Shown here: in pieces, positions 1 through 6,044 of the stretch
How positions within the stretch are numbered: position 1 is the first letter of the stretch
Layout: every line of letters starts with the position of its first letter
NCBI GenBank assembly: GCA_025929745.1
Contig: JAICPQ010000087.1
Location: forward strand, 1 to 9,877
Direction of reading: 5' to 3'
Length of the DNA stretch: 9,877 nt
Origin: Burkholderiales bacterium
Lineage (GTDB): Bacteria; Pseudomonadota; Gammaproteobacteria; Burkholderiales; SG8-39
The notes under the pieces: model-generated
What the model was told of the DNA's origin: nothing
The model's input: only the letters and a program-made list of their open reading frames with translations
Database searches by the model: none
Program-made: the position numbers and the translations under genes

Positions 1-1300
1 ACTCCACCGGCAGGACCGCCACGCCGTGCAGGTAGACGCCGTAGTGCAGGTGGTCGCCGGCGGCGAGGCCGGTCTCGCCGGTCCTGCCCAGGATGTGCCG
101 CTGCTCGATCGCGTCGCCTTCCTTGACGTCGATCGAACTCAGGTGGCTGTAGAGCGTGAAAAGCCCGAGGCCGTGGTCGAGCATCACCGTGCTGCCGTAG
201 ATTCCCAGGTCGCCGGCAAAGGCGACCTTGCCGCTGTGCGCGGCCTCGACGGGATATCGCTTGGTGACCGAGAGGTCATAGCCGAGGTGGTGGGCTTTGT
301 CGATGGGCTCGCCGTTGTAAGTGTAGGTGCGTTCGTCGGCGAAGTTCGCTTCCACCTTCGAGTTGGAAAGCTGGACGAAGGCGCCCTTCCACAGCATCGT
401 CGGGGCGGATTGCTTCGTGATCGCGGCGATCTTGTCGTCGTTTTCCTTTCTCAGGCGGTTGTTGACCGCAAGGAATACCTCTTTCGCGCCGCCTTCCCGC
501 GCACTCGCGCCCTTGAGCAGCGGCGCCACCGAGCTCTGAATGAACCGGTCGGAGATGGCGATGGTGCTCTTGCGGTACTTCACGTTCTTCAGCTCATAGA
601 CGAGCGGCAGCTCGCGCGTGTTTCCCGCTTTGTCGGTGGCCACCAGCAAGGCCTTGGCTTCGGCCGCCGCATTGTAGGGATGCGCGAAAAGCGCGAAGTA
701 GTGGTCGGGCTGTCCCTTCGCCTGCCCCTTGTAACCGGGGAAGAAATCATTGCCCACTTTCACCCCGCTCGTCTGGGTGTCCGCGGAGGACTTGTAGACG
801 ATCGCGCCGACGCCGCCGAAATTGATGTAGCGGTCCTCGGCGACGAGCTCGATGGCGGGCGGCGTTAGGTCGATCGTGACCTGCTTCTCGAGGACGGTTT
901 CGTTGCCGCCAAACCACTTCCATAGCGAGGCATCCCTCGCGCGCACGCGCAGCACCGCAGCCCCTTCCTTGATGCCGGCGAGCTTGGCGACGGCGAGGCC
1001 CATCTTCTTTTCTCCGACGGGGGTCGCATACACGTCCGTGGCGAGCGGGTGTTCCGTCCCGCCTGCCGAAAGCGTGGCCGTAACGGATTTCAATCCCGCG
1101 CCCCTATCCGTGACCCCGATCTCGATCGGCGCTGGGCCGAGCAGGTCCGAGTCCGGCGTAACAGCAATCACCGGCGCCTCGCGCTCGAAGCGTGGCGCGA
1201 GCACGTAGCCGCCGGAAAGCAGCGCGGCGACGAACACTACAAGCACGAAAATGGCGGTGGGGAACTTCTTGCGCGAAGCGCGGTGTTCGAAATCGCTCAT
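1..1300 (-). CDS. Membrane-anchored M23 (LytM-type) metallopeptidase, 3' end cut by window
   Basis: I translated 433 residues from the ATG at 1300; the gene runs off the left edge without a stop. A short basic cytoplasmic start is followed by one membrane segment (about residues 14-35), so the rest should be periplasmic. Residues about 40-240 look beta-rich and Ig-like (a DLTPPAIE strand start near 144). The C-terminal M23 domain (about 330 onward) has the zinc ligands H338 and D342 (HLGYD) and H419 (HLHYG), and the catalytic histidines H386 (YSH) and H417. All are intact, so it is probably an active endopeptidase that cleaves peptidoglycan cross-links, unlike EnvC in the same operon. Little beyond the visible end should be missing, because the last metal motif is already passed. 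It lies 48 bases after the moeB-like gene with no evident terminator between. I see no clear ribosome binding site. The exact substrate bond is unknown. Confidence 0.9.
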   Translation of the reverse strand, partial: MSDFEHRASRKKFPTAIFVLVVFVAALLSGGYVLAPRFEREAPVIAVTPDSDLLGPAPIEIGVTDRGAGLKSVTATLSAGGTEHPLATDVYATPVGEKKMGLAVAKLAGIKEGAAVLRVRARDASLWKWFGGNETVLEKQVTIDLTPPAIELVAEDRYINFGGVGAIVYKSSADTQTSGVKVGNDFFPGYKGQAKGQPDHYFALFAHPYNAAAEAKALLVATDKAGNTRELPLVYELKNVKYRKSTIAISDRFIQSSVAPLLKGASAREGGAKEVFLAVNNRLRKENDDKIAAITKQSAPTMLWKGAFVQLSNSKVEANFADERTYTYNGEPIDKAHHLGYDLSVTKRYPVEAAHSGKVAFAGDLGIYGSTVMLDHGLGLFTLYSHLSSIDVKEGDAIEQRHILGRTGETGLAAGDHLHYGVYLHGVAVLPVE

Positions 1301-1348
1301 CTGGTTCAGTTCCGATGCATGGTTGGTGGACTGGTTTTCATTGTGCCA
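1301..1348 (-). other. Spacer between moeB-like and M23 genes
   Basis: The longest intergenic stretch in the window. It holds no hairpin with a T-run that would act as a terminator, and no convincing -35/-10 pair. CTGGTT occurs twice as a direct repeat (1301 and 1331), which I regard as chance. I therefore read the M23 gene as part of the upstream operon. Confidence 0.5.
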
Positions 1349-2095
1349 CTACCCGGCAAGCTGATTCTTTCCACAGACCGTGCAGCCGGGATCCTTCTTC
1401 ACACGCACGCTGCGCCACTCGGCGCTCTTCGCGTCCAAAATTTGAAGAGCCGCCGGCTCGCCGACGCGCGCGACGAGCTTGATCGCCTCCATCGCCTGCA
1501 TCGCGCCGATCACGCCGGTAAGCGGCGCGAATACGCCCATCGTCGAGCATTGCACTTCCTCGACTTGCGCGTCCTCGGGAAAAAGGCAGGCGTAGCAGGC
1601 CGACTCGGGTTTGCGAAGGTCGAAGACCATGAGCTGGCCATCGAAGCGGATCGCAGCGCCGGAAACGAGCGGCTTCGAATGCCGCACGCACGCGCGGTTT
1701 AGCGCGTGCCGGGTCGCGAAGTTATCGGAGCAGTCGAGGACCACATCGGCGCCGGAGACCGCTGAGAAATCCTCCAGCCTCTTGTGGACCGCCATGATCG
1801 CCACTTCGGGGTTGATGTCGTTCAGGGTCGCACGCGCCGCATCGACCTTCACCGAGCCCACCGATTCGGTGCGATACAGGATCTGCCGCTGCAGGTTGGT
1901 GAGGTCCACCGTATCCCCGTCGGCGATGGTGAGCCGGCCGATGCCCGCTGCGGCCAGGTAAAGCGTCGCCGGGCAGCCCAGCCCGCCGGCGCCGACAACG
2001 AGCGCGTGCGCGGCGCGCAGCTTCTCCTGACCTTCGATCCCGATCTCCGGCAGCAGGATGTGCCGGCTGTAGCGGAGAAGCTGCTGGTCGTTCAG
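1349..2095 (-). CDS. moeB: MoeB/ThiF/HesA-family E1-like adenylyltransferase, CTG start
   Basis: A 248-residue enzyme of the MoeB/ThiF family, which activates the C-terminus of a small sulfur-carrier protein (MoaD or ThiS) by adenylation for molybdopterin or thiamine synthesis. Visible motifs are the N-terminal RYSRHILLPEIG block (residues 8-19), the nucleotide loop GAGGLG (35-40), TVDLTNLQRQ (62-71), the DCSDN block (121-125), C183 in CSTMGVFAPL at the position of the ThiF-type cysteine, and two zinc CxxC pairs, C167/C170 and C238/C241. No rhodanese domain is fused. The first ATG/GTG/TTG in frame is a GTG at 1909, which would remove the ATP loop. None exists for at least 400 bases upstream, where the frame stays open through ctpA. 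The N-terminus expected for the family (MNDQQLLRYS) fits only a CTG at 2095. That CTG overlaps the ctpA stop as CTGA. MoeB versus ThiF/HesA cannot be settled from sequence alone. Confidence 0.9.
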   Translation of the reverse strand: MNDQQLLRYSRHILLPEIGIEGQEKLRAAHALVVGAGGLGCPATLYLAAAGIGRLTIADGDTVDLTNLQRQILYRTESVGSVKVDAARATLNDINPEVAIMAVHKRLEDFSAVSGADVVLDCSDNFATRHALNRACVRHSKPLVSGAAIRFDGQLMVFDLRKPESACYACLFPEDAQVEEVQCSTMGVFAPLTGVIGAMQAMEAIKLVARVGEPAALQILDAKSAEWRSVRVKKDPGCTVCGKNQLAG

Positions 2096-3495
2096 TTCGT
2101 GGGTTTTGCTTTCGGCGTGTCGCTCTGCGCCACGGTCGGCGACTGCGACTTTACCGGCTCGCCCTTCAGGAATGCGATCGCCTGCGTGAGCTGGAAGTCG
2201 TCCTTCGAACCGAGCTCCGTTGGCTTCACCTCGCTCGGCGAGGCGGGCGGCTTGGTACGCGTCGAGGACGGCGCGTCTTTTTTCTCCGGGATGCGGCCGT
2301 TCTCGAGGTGACGCTGCAGGTCGGCTTCGCGCACGCGCACCAGCGTATCGCTCGGGTCCTCGACCAAGATGTCCGGCGTGATGCCGAGGGCCTGGATGGA
2401 GCGGCCGCCGGGCGTGTAGTAGCGCGCAGTGGTGAGCTTGATCGCGGTGTTGTTGCCGAGCGGCATGATGGTCTGCACCGAACCCTTGCCGAATGTCTGC
2501 GTGCCGATCACCTTGGCGCGCTTATGGTCCTGCAGCGCGCCGGCGACGATCTCGGATGCCGAAGCCGAGCCGCCATTGACGAGCACGACCATGGGAACGG
2601 TCTTCGCCGCGCCCGGCAGCGACTTCAGCACGTCGTCGCCACGACGCGCGTAGTCCTCGGGGCTCGCGTAGAACTTCTTACGCGCATCCTCGGCGCGGCC
2701 ATCGGTCGAGACCACGAGCGATTTGGACGGCAGGAAGGCGGCGGAGATGGCGACGGCACCGTGCAGCAGGCCGCCCGGATCGTTGCGCAGGTCGAGCACG
2801 AGCCCCTTCACCTGGCCCTGCTTGAACAGACCGTCGAGGTGCTTGACGAGGTGCTCCGCCGTGGCTTCCTGGAACTGCGACACGCGGACCCATGCAAAGC
2901 CCGGCTCCATCATCTTGGACTTCACGCTTTGCACGCGGATGACCGCGCGCGTGATGTTGACGACGATCGGACCGGTCTCGCCTTTGCGCGTAATGGTGAG
3001 CGTGATCGAAGTATTCGGCTTGCCGCGCATGCGCTTCACGGCGTCGTTCAGAGTCATGCCCTTGACCGGCGTGTCGTCGAGCTTGATGATCAGGTCGCCG
3101 GGCTTGATGCCCGCTTTGTGCGCCGGGGTGTCCTCGATCGGCGAGATCACCTTGACGAAGCCGTCTTCCATGCCGACCTCAATGCCCAGGCCGCCGAACT
3201 GGCCCTGCGTGCCGACCTGCAGCTCGCGGAACGCCTCGGCGTCGAGATACGACGAATGCGGATCGAGGCCGGTCAACATGCCGTTGATGGCCTCGGTAAT
3301 GAGCTTCTTGTCCTCGACCGGCTCGACGTAGTTGGTCTTGATCGCGCCAAACACTTCGGTAAAGGCGCGCAACTCCTCGATCGGCAGGGATGTTCGCGTC
3401 GTGCGGTCGGCGATCGCCTGGAAATTCAGGCTGATGAGGATGCCGGCGACCGCGCCGACGACCATGAATCCGATGTTGCGAAGCCTGGTGTGCAT
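2092..3495 (-). CDS. ctpA: S41 carboxyl-terminal processing protease
   Basis: A 467-residue periplasmic serine protease of the CtpA/Prc (S41) family. It has one N-terminal membrane or uncleaved signal segment (about residues 8-28), a helical N-terminal part, a PDZ domain (about 96-180, with the FGGLGIEVG and AGIKPGDLI signatures), and the S41 catalytic core (about 195-385). The Ser/Lys/Gln catalytic set is visible as S312 in GGSASASE, K337 in GTQTFGKG and Q341. The spacing of 25 and 29 residues matches that known for CtpB. The tail from about 400 is rich in Lys, Pro and Ser and looks disordered, apart from a short helical stretch near 432-446. The gene starts with ATG ten bases after the envC stop. 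In Pseudomonas aeruginosa a CtpA at an equivalent place, with a lipoprotein partner, degrades peptidoglycan cross-link hydrolases including an M23 enzyme. A similar role here is inference. Confidence 0.95.
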   Translation of the reverse strand: MHTRLRNIGFMVVGAVAGILISLNFQAIADRTTRTSLPIEELRAFTEVFGAIKTNYVEPVEDKKLITEAINGMLTGLDPHSSYLDAEAFRELQVGTQGQFGGLGIEVGMEDGFVKVISPIEDTPAHKAGIKPGDLIIKLDDTPVKGMTLNDAVKRMRGKPNTSITLTITRKGETGPIVVNITRAVIRVQSVKSKMMEPGFAWVRVSQFQEATAEHLVKHLDGLFKQGQVKGLVLDLRNDPGGLLHGAVAISAAFLPSKSLVVSTDGRAEDARKKFYASPEDYARRGDDVLKSLPGAAKTVPMVVLVNGGSASASEIVAGALQDHKRAKVIGTQTFGKGSVQTIMPLGNNTAIKLTTARYYTPGGRSIQALGITPDILVEDPSDTLVRVREADLQRHLENGRIPEKKDAPSSTRTKPPASPSEVKPTELGSKDDFQLTQAIAFLKGEPVKSQSPTVAQSDTPKAKPTN

Positions 3496-3505
3496 GATGC
3501 TCGCT

Positions 3506-4618
3506 TTATTTCAGCTTGACCCAGGACAGCGGGTCAAAGGCGCGGCCCAAGTGCCGCATTTCAAAGTATAAGCCCGTTTCCTCGCGACCACCGCTCGACC
3601 CCGTCGTGGCGATGGTTTCGCCCGCGGCGACCGCCTCGCCGGGCTCCTTGAGCAAGGACTCGTTGTTGGCATAGATCGAGAGGTAGCTCTCGCCGTGGTC
3701 CACGATAAGCAAATTGCCGAATCCGCGCATCCAGTCGGCATAGACCACCCGACCCCCGGCAATCGCGCGCACCGGCTGCCCTTGCGGGGCGCGGATGAAC
3801 ACGCCTTTCGCCTCTATGCCGGCCGCTCCTGTTGGAGCCCCGAAGCGCTGCCGCAGTTCCCCCCGCACCGGCAGGCGCAGCTTGCCACGTAACGCAGAGA
3901 ATGAACCCTTAAGAGTTGCAAATTCTGCGGCGCCGAGGGCCTCGACGATTCGCGCGAGGCGTGCTTCGTCGGCGCGCAGCACGCGGATTTCCCTGCGGTT
4001 TTTGCGGATGTCGGCGGAAACCTGCACCAGCACGCGCGTGCGCGCGCGGCGCTCGGCCACCAGTTTCTCACGATCAGCGCGGATCGAGCGCTGGATGTCG
4101 CGCAGGCGCTCGGCGCGGGCTTTCGCTTCCTCGGCGAGGCGCTCCAGCGCGGCGATGGCGGCGCGCTGCTCGCCGAGGATGCCGGCTGCCGCGCGCGAAA
4201 TGAGACCCAGATAGTACAGGCGGCGTCCGACATCGGCCGGATCGTCGCCCGATAAGGCGACGCGCAGCGCGTCCGGCGTGCCGGCGGCGGCCTGGGCGAT
4301 GAGCATGCGCTCGATGGCGGCTTCCCTCCTCGCCACCTCTCGCCCTACGGCTTCGCGCTCGCGCGCGATGCGCGCCGCGTCGGTGCGCACTTCGCGCGCT
4401 TCCGCGCCGAGCCGAGCGAGACGCCGGTTCGACGCCGAAATCGCGCGCTCCGAGTCGCGCAAAGCGTCGCGCGCTTCGCGCTGCGAACCTTCCTTTTTTT
4501 CGAGCTCGGCATGCAGCGCGTCGATTCGCTTGCGCAGTCGCTCCAGATTGTCCTGCTGTGCCGCCGCGAGCGCCGGCGCGGCGGCGAGCGCGGCGGCGAG
4601 CAGAAAAGCGCGCGTCAG
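3506..4618 (-). CDS. envC: EnvC-like murein hydrolase activator, degenerate LytM domain, CTG start
   Basis: A 370-residue periplasmic protein. From the CTG at 4618 it begins with a clear signal peptide (LTRAFLLAAA through ALAAA, cleavage near residue 20). Long charged coiled coils follow (about 24-135 and 155-235), then a C-terminal LytM/M23 fold (about 245-368). The metal site is lost: the first zinc motif is replaced by the EAKGVFIRAP region, and the HxH motif by LYFEMRH with Tyr-Phe-Glu. This is the pattern of E. coli EnvC, a non-enzymatic activator of amidases AmiA/AmiB at the division septum, recruited through FtsEX. The first ATG/GTG/TTG in frame is a TTG at 4462, inside the coiled coil. 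Upstream the frame is closed by a TGA at 4723-4721, and I read no standard start between that stop and 4618. The CTG overlaps the gpmA stop as CTGA, and an AGGGGA at 4634-4629 lies 10 bases before it as a plausible ribosome binding site. Function is confident; the start is likely. Confidence 0.9.
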   Translation of the reverse strand: MTRAFLLAAALAAAPALAAAQQDNLERLRKRIDALHAELEKKEGSQREARDALRDSERAISASNRRLARLGAEAREVRTDAARIAREREAVGREVARREAAIERMLIAQAAAGTPDALRVALSGDDPADVGRRLYYLGLISRAAAGILGEQRAAIAALERLAEEAKARAERLRDIQRSIRADREKLVAERRARTRVLVQVSADIRKNRREIRVLRADEARLARIVEALGAAEFATLKGSFSALRGKLRLPVRGELRQRFGAPTGAAGIEAKGVFIRAPQGQPVRAIAGGRVVYADWMRGFGNLLIVDHGESYLSIYANNESLLKEPGEAVAAGETIATTGSSGGREETGLYFEMRHLGRAFDPLSWVKLK

Positions 4619-5355
4619 ACTTTCACTTTCCCCTGGGCGGCGACCGATGCCACCCGGCGCGCGACTTCGTTGGGATCGCCGAGGTAGTAGTGGCGCTGCG
4701 GCTTGAGCGAAGCATCGAGCTCATAGACGAGAGGGATGCCGGTCGGGATGTTCAGCTTGACGATCTCGGTGTCCGAAATGGAATCGAGATGCTTGACGAG
4801 CGCGCGCAGCGAATTACCGTGCGCGGCAATTAGCACTCGCTGGCCGGCGCGCACCGCGGGCGCCACGGTTTGCTCCCAATACGGCACGACCCGCGCCACT
4901 GTGTCCTTCAGACACTCGGTCTGTGGAACCTTGATCCCCGCGTAGCGCGCATCGCTTCCTTCATAACGCGCGTCGTCCTGCTTCAGTTGCGGCGGGGGAA
5001 TGTCGTAGCTTCGTCGCCAGGTCAGCACCTGCTCTTCGCCGAACTTCGCGGCCATTTCGGCCTTGTTCAGGCCCTGCAGCGCGCCGTAGTGGCGTTCGTT
5101 CAGGCGCCAGCTCTTCTCCACGGGGAGCCACATCTGGCCGGGTTCGTCCAGCGCGATCCATAGCGTGCGGATGGCGCGCTTCAGGACCGACGTGTAAGCC
5201 ATGTCGAACGCGTAGCGCTCGGCCTTGAGCAGCTTTCCGGCGGCGCGCGCTTCGGCGATGCCCTGCAGGGAAAGATCGACATCGGTCCAGCCGGTGAAGC
5301 GATTTTCACGGTTCCAGTCGGATTCGCCGTGTCGCAGCAGGACAAGCTTGGGCAT
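4615..5355 (-). CDS. gpmA: 2,3-bisphosphoglycerate-dependent phosphoglycerate mutase
   Basis: Cytoplasmic glycolytic enzyme interconverting 3- and 2-phosphoglycerate. The protein is 246 residues from the ATG at 5355 (E. coli GpmA is 250). It opens with MPKLVLLRHGES, which contains the RHG motif with the phosphohistidine H9, followed by the diagnostic NRENRFTGWTDVDLS block. NERHYGALQGLNK, the internal RRSYDIPPP segment and AAHGNSLRALVKHL (second active-site histidine) are also present. An alternative ATG three codons upstream at 5364 would give MKRMPKLV. I prefer 5355 because it matches the family's usual N-terminus and leaves room for the -10 element. Neither start has a good ribosome binding site. 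The gene heads the run envC-ctpA-moeB-M23, and its stop overlaps the envC start by four bases. In E. coli the equivalent slot holds the unrelated GpmM. Confidence 0.96.
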   Translation of the reverse strand: MPKLVLLRHGESDWNRENRFTGWTDVDLSLQGIAEARAAGKLLKAERYAFDMAYTSVLKRAIRTLWIALDEPGQMWLPVEKSWRLNERHYGALQGLNKAEMAAKFGEEQVLTWRRSYDIPPPQLKQDDARYEGSDARYAGIKVPQTECLKDTVARVVPYWEQTVAPAVRAGQRVLIAAHGNSLRALVKHLDSISDTEIVKLNIPTGIPLVYELDASLKPQRHYYLGDPNEVARRVASVAAQGKVKV

Positions 5356-5360
5356 CCGCT

Positions 5361-5372
5361 TCATTATAATGA
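5361..5372. promoter_or_regulatory. Palindromic -10 element between gpmA and the rhodanese gene
   Basis: The 12 bases TCATTATAATGA form a perfect palindrome and a marked AT-rich patch in GC-rich surroundings. The consensus -10 hexamer TATAAT reads at 5365-5370 on the plus strand and at 5368-5363 on the minus strand. It could therefore drive both divergent operons. I see no convincing TTGACA-like -35 box at 16-18 bases on either side and no TG extension. Expected start sites about seven bases downstream would be near 5377 (plus) and 5356 (minus), almost at the start codons GTG 5381 and ATG 5355. This is a prediction from motif and position only. Confidence 0.5.
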
Positions 5373-5380
5373 CCGGCTCG

Positions 5381-5782
5381 GTGGATTTCGTCCGCAACAA
5401 TCTCCTCCTCTTCGTCGTCGCCTTCGTTTCTGGCGCGATGCTGCTCTGGCCGCTTTTTCGCAGGAGCGCCGGCGGGCCGTGGGTCAACACCACGCAGGCG
5501 ACGCACCTCATCAACCGCGAAGACGCTCTCGTCGTCGATGTGCGCGATCCGGGTGAATACGGCGCCGGCCACATCCTCGGCGCCAAGAATGTGCCGTTGT
5601 CGCGCCTTGGCGACGCCGACATCTCGAAGCGCAAGGACCGCCCGGTGATCGTGTACTGCGATACCGGCGATCGCGCGGGAAAGGCGATCGCGCTAATGAA
5701 AAAGCAGGGCCTGCAGCGCGTCGTGAATCTCACCGGCGGGTTGCGTGCCTGGCAGCAGGCCGGGCTCCCGGTTGAGAAGTAG
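5381..5782 (+). CDS. Membrane-anchored single-domain rhodanese (YibN-like)
   Basis: A 133-residue protein from a GTG at 5381. It has an N-terminal membrane segment (about residues 7-24) and then a rhodanese domain facing, presumably, the cytoplasm. Typical marks are the VVDVRDPGEYGAGHILGAKN block (51-70), the active-site loop starting at C93 (YCDTGDRAG, with R98), and the closing NLTGGLRAWQQAGLP stretch. Single-domain rhodaneses transfer or carry sulfane sulfur; the physiological substrate is not known. An in-frame ATG at 5369 would add four residues (MTGS). I prefer GTG because MDF followed by the hydrophobic segment is the usual beginning in this group, and the ATG lies inside the palindromic -10. 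Neither has a Shine-Dalgarno sequence. It leads the run with grxC, secB and gpsA, the same order as yibN-grxC-secB-gpsA in E. coli. The grxC start follows its stop by one base. Confidence 0.9.
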   Translation: MDFVRNNLLLFVVAFVSGAMLLWPLFRRSAGGPWVNTTQATHLINREDALVVDVRDPGEYGAGHILGAKNVPLSRLGDADISKRKDRPVIVYCDTGDRAGKAIALMKKQGLQRVVNLTGGLRAWQQAGLPVEK

Positions 5783-5783
5783 G

Positions 5784-6044
5784 ATGGCGAGGGTGGTGAT
5801 GTACGCGACGGCGGCGTGCCCGTTCTGTCAGTCCGCCGAACGGCTACTCATCGCCAAGGGCGCCGCCATCGAGAAGATCCGCATCGACCTCGAGCCGGAG
5901 CGCCGCGCCGAGATGATGAAGAAAAGCGGTCGGCGTACCGTGCCGCAGATCTGGATCGGCGAGCGCCATATCGGCGGCTGCGACGACCTCTACGCCCTCG
6001 ACCGGCAGGGCGGACTTGATCCCCTCTTGAAGGCGAAACCATGA
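5784..6044 (+). CDS. grxC: Glutaredoxin 3 (GrxC)
   Basis: An 86-residue cytoplasmic dithiol glutaredoxin, the usual GrxC length, reducing disulfides and glutathione adducts using glutathione. The active site is C12-P-F-C15, with Phe where E. coli Grx3 has Tyr. The cis-proline motif TVPQIWIG (P54) and the glutathione-binding block HIGGCDDLYALD (62-73) are typical. The ATG at 5784 lies one base after the rhodanese stop. A longer in-frame reading from 5745 is possible but would overlap the rhodanese gene and add residues foreign to the family. The last codons overlap the secB start as ATGA (6041-6044), so translation is probably coupled. Confidence 0.95.
   Translation: MARVVMYATAACPFCQSAERLLIAKGAAIEKIRIDLEPERRAEMMKKSGRRTVPQIWIGERHIGGCDDLYALDRQGGLDPLLKAKP

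Noticed and set aside
26..1702. Long plus-strand open frames opposite the M23 and moeB-like genes
   Set aside because: The minus strand reads as two clear enzymes with intact motifs; the plus-strand products show no family resemblance.
2308..3519. A 403-codon open frame on the plus strand opposite ctpA
   Set aside because: It is antisense to a clear S41 protease, has no recognisable domain, and is rich in Arg/Asp/Leu as expected for the antisense of a GC-rich gene.
4030..4048. A 19-base alternating purine-pyrimidine tract that could form Z-DNA
   Set aside because: It lies inside the Arg-rich coiled coil of EnvC, where CGC/GCG codons give such runs often in GC-rich genomes; nothing else suggests a function.
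4457..4481. The envC hairpin read as a transcription terminator
   Set aside because: No T-run follows it in the direction of transcription, and it lies in the middle of a coding region.
1349..4618. envC and the moeB-like gene as pseudogenes because no standard start exists
   Set aside because: Both frames are complete, keep all family features and have correct length from the CTG, so a rare start is a better reading than decay.
5225..5380. N-terminal extension of the rhodanese gene on the plus strand
   Set aside because: It would be antisense to the start of gpmA. The membrane segment that opens this family lies directly after GTG 5381.
5356..5733. N-terminal extension of gpmA on the minus strand
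   Set aside because: The frame stays open by chance. The extension is antisense to the rhodanese gene, has no domain, and the mutase N-terminus begins at 5355 or 5364.
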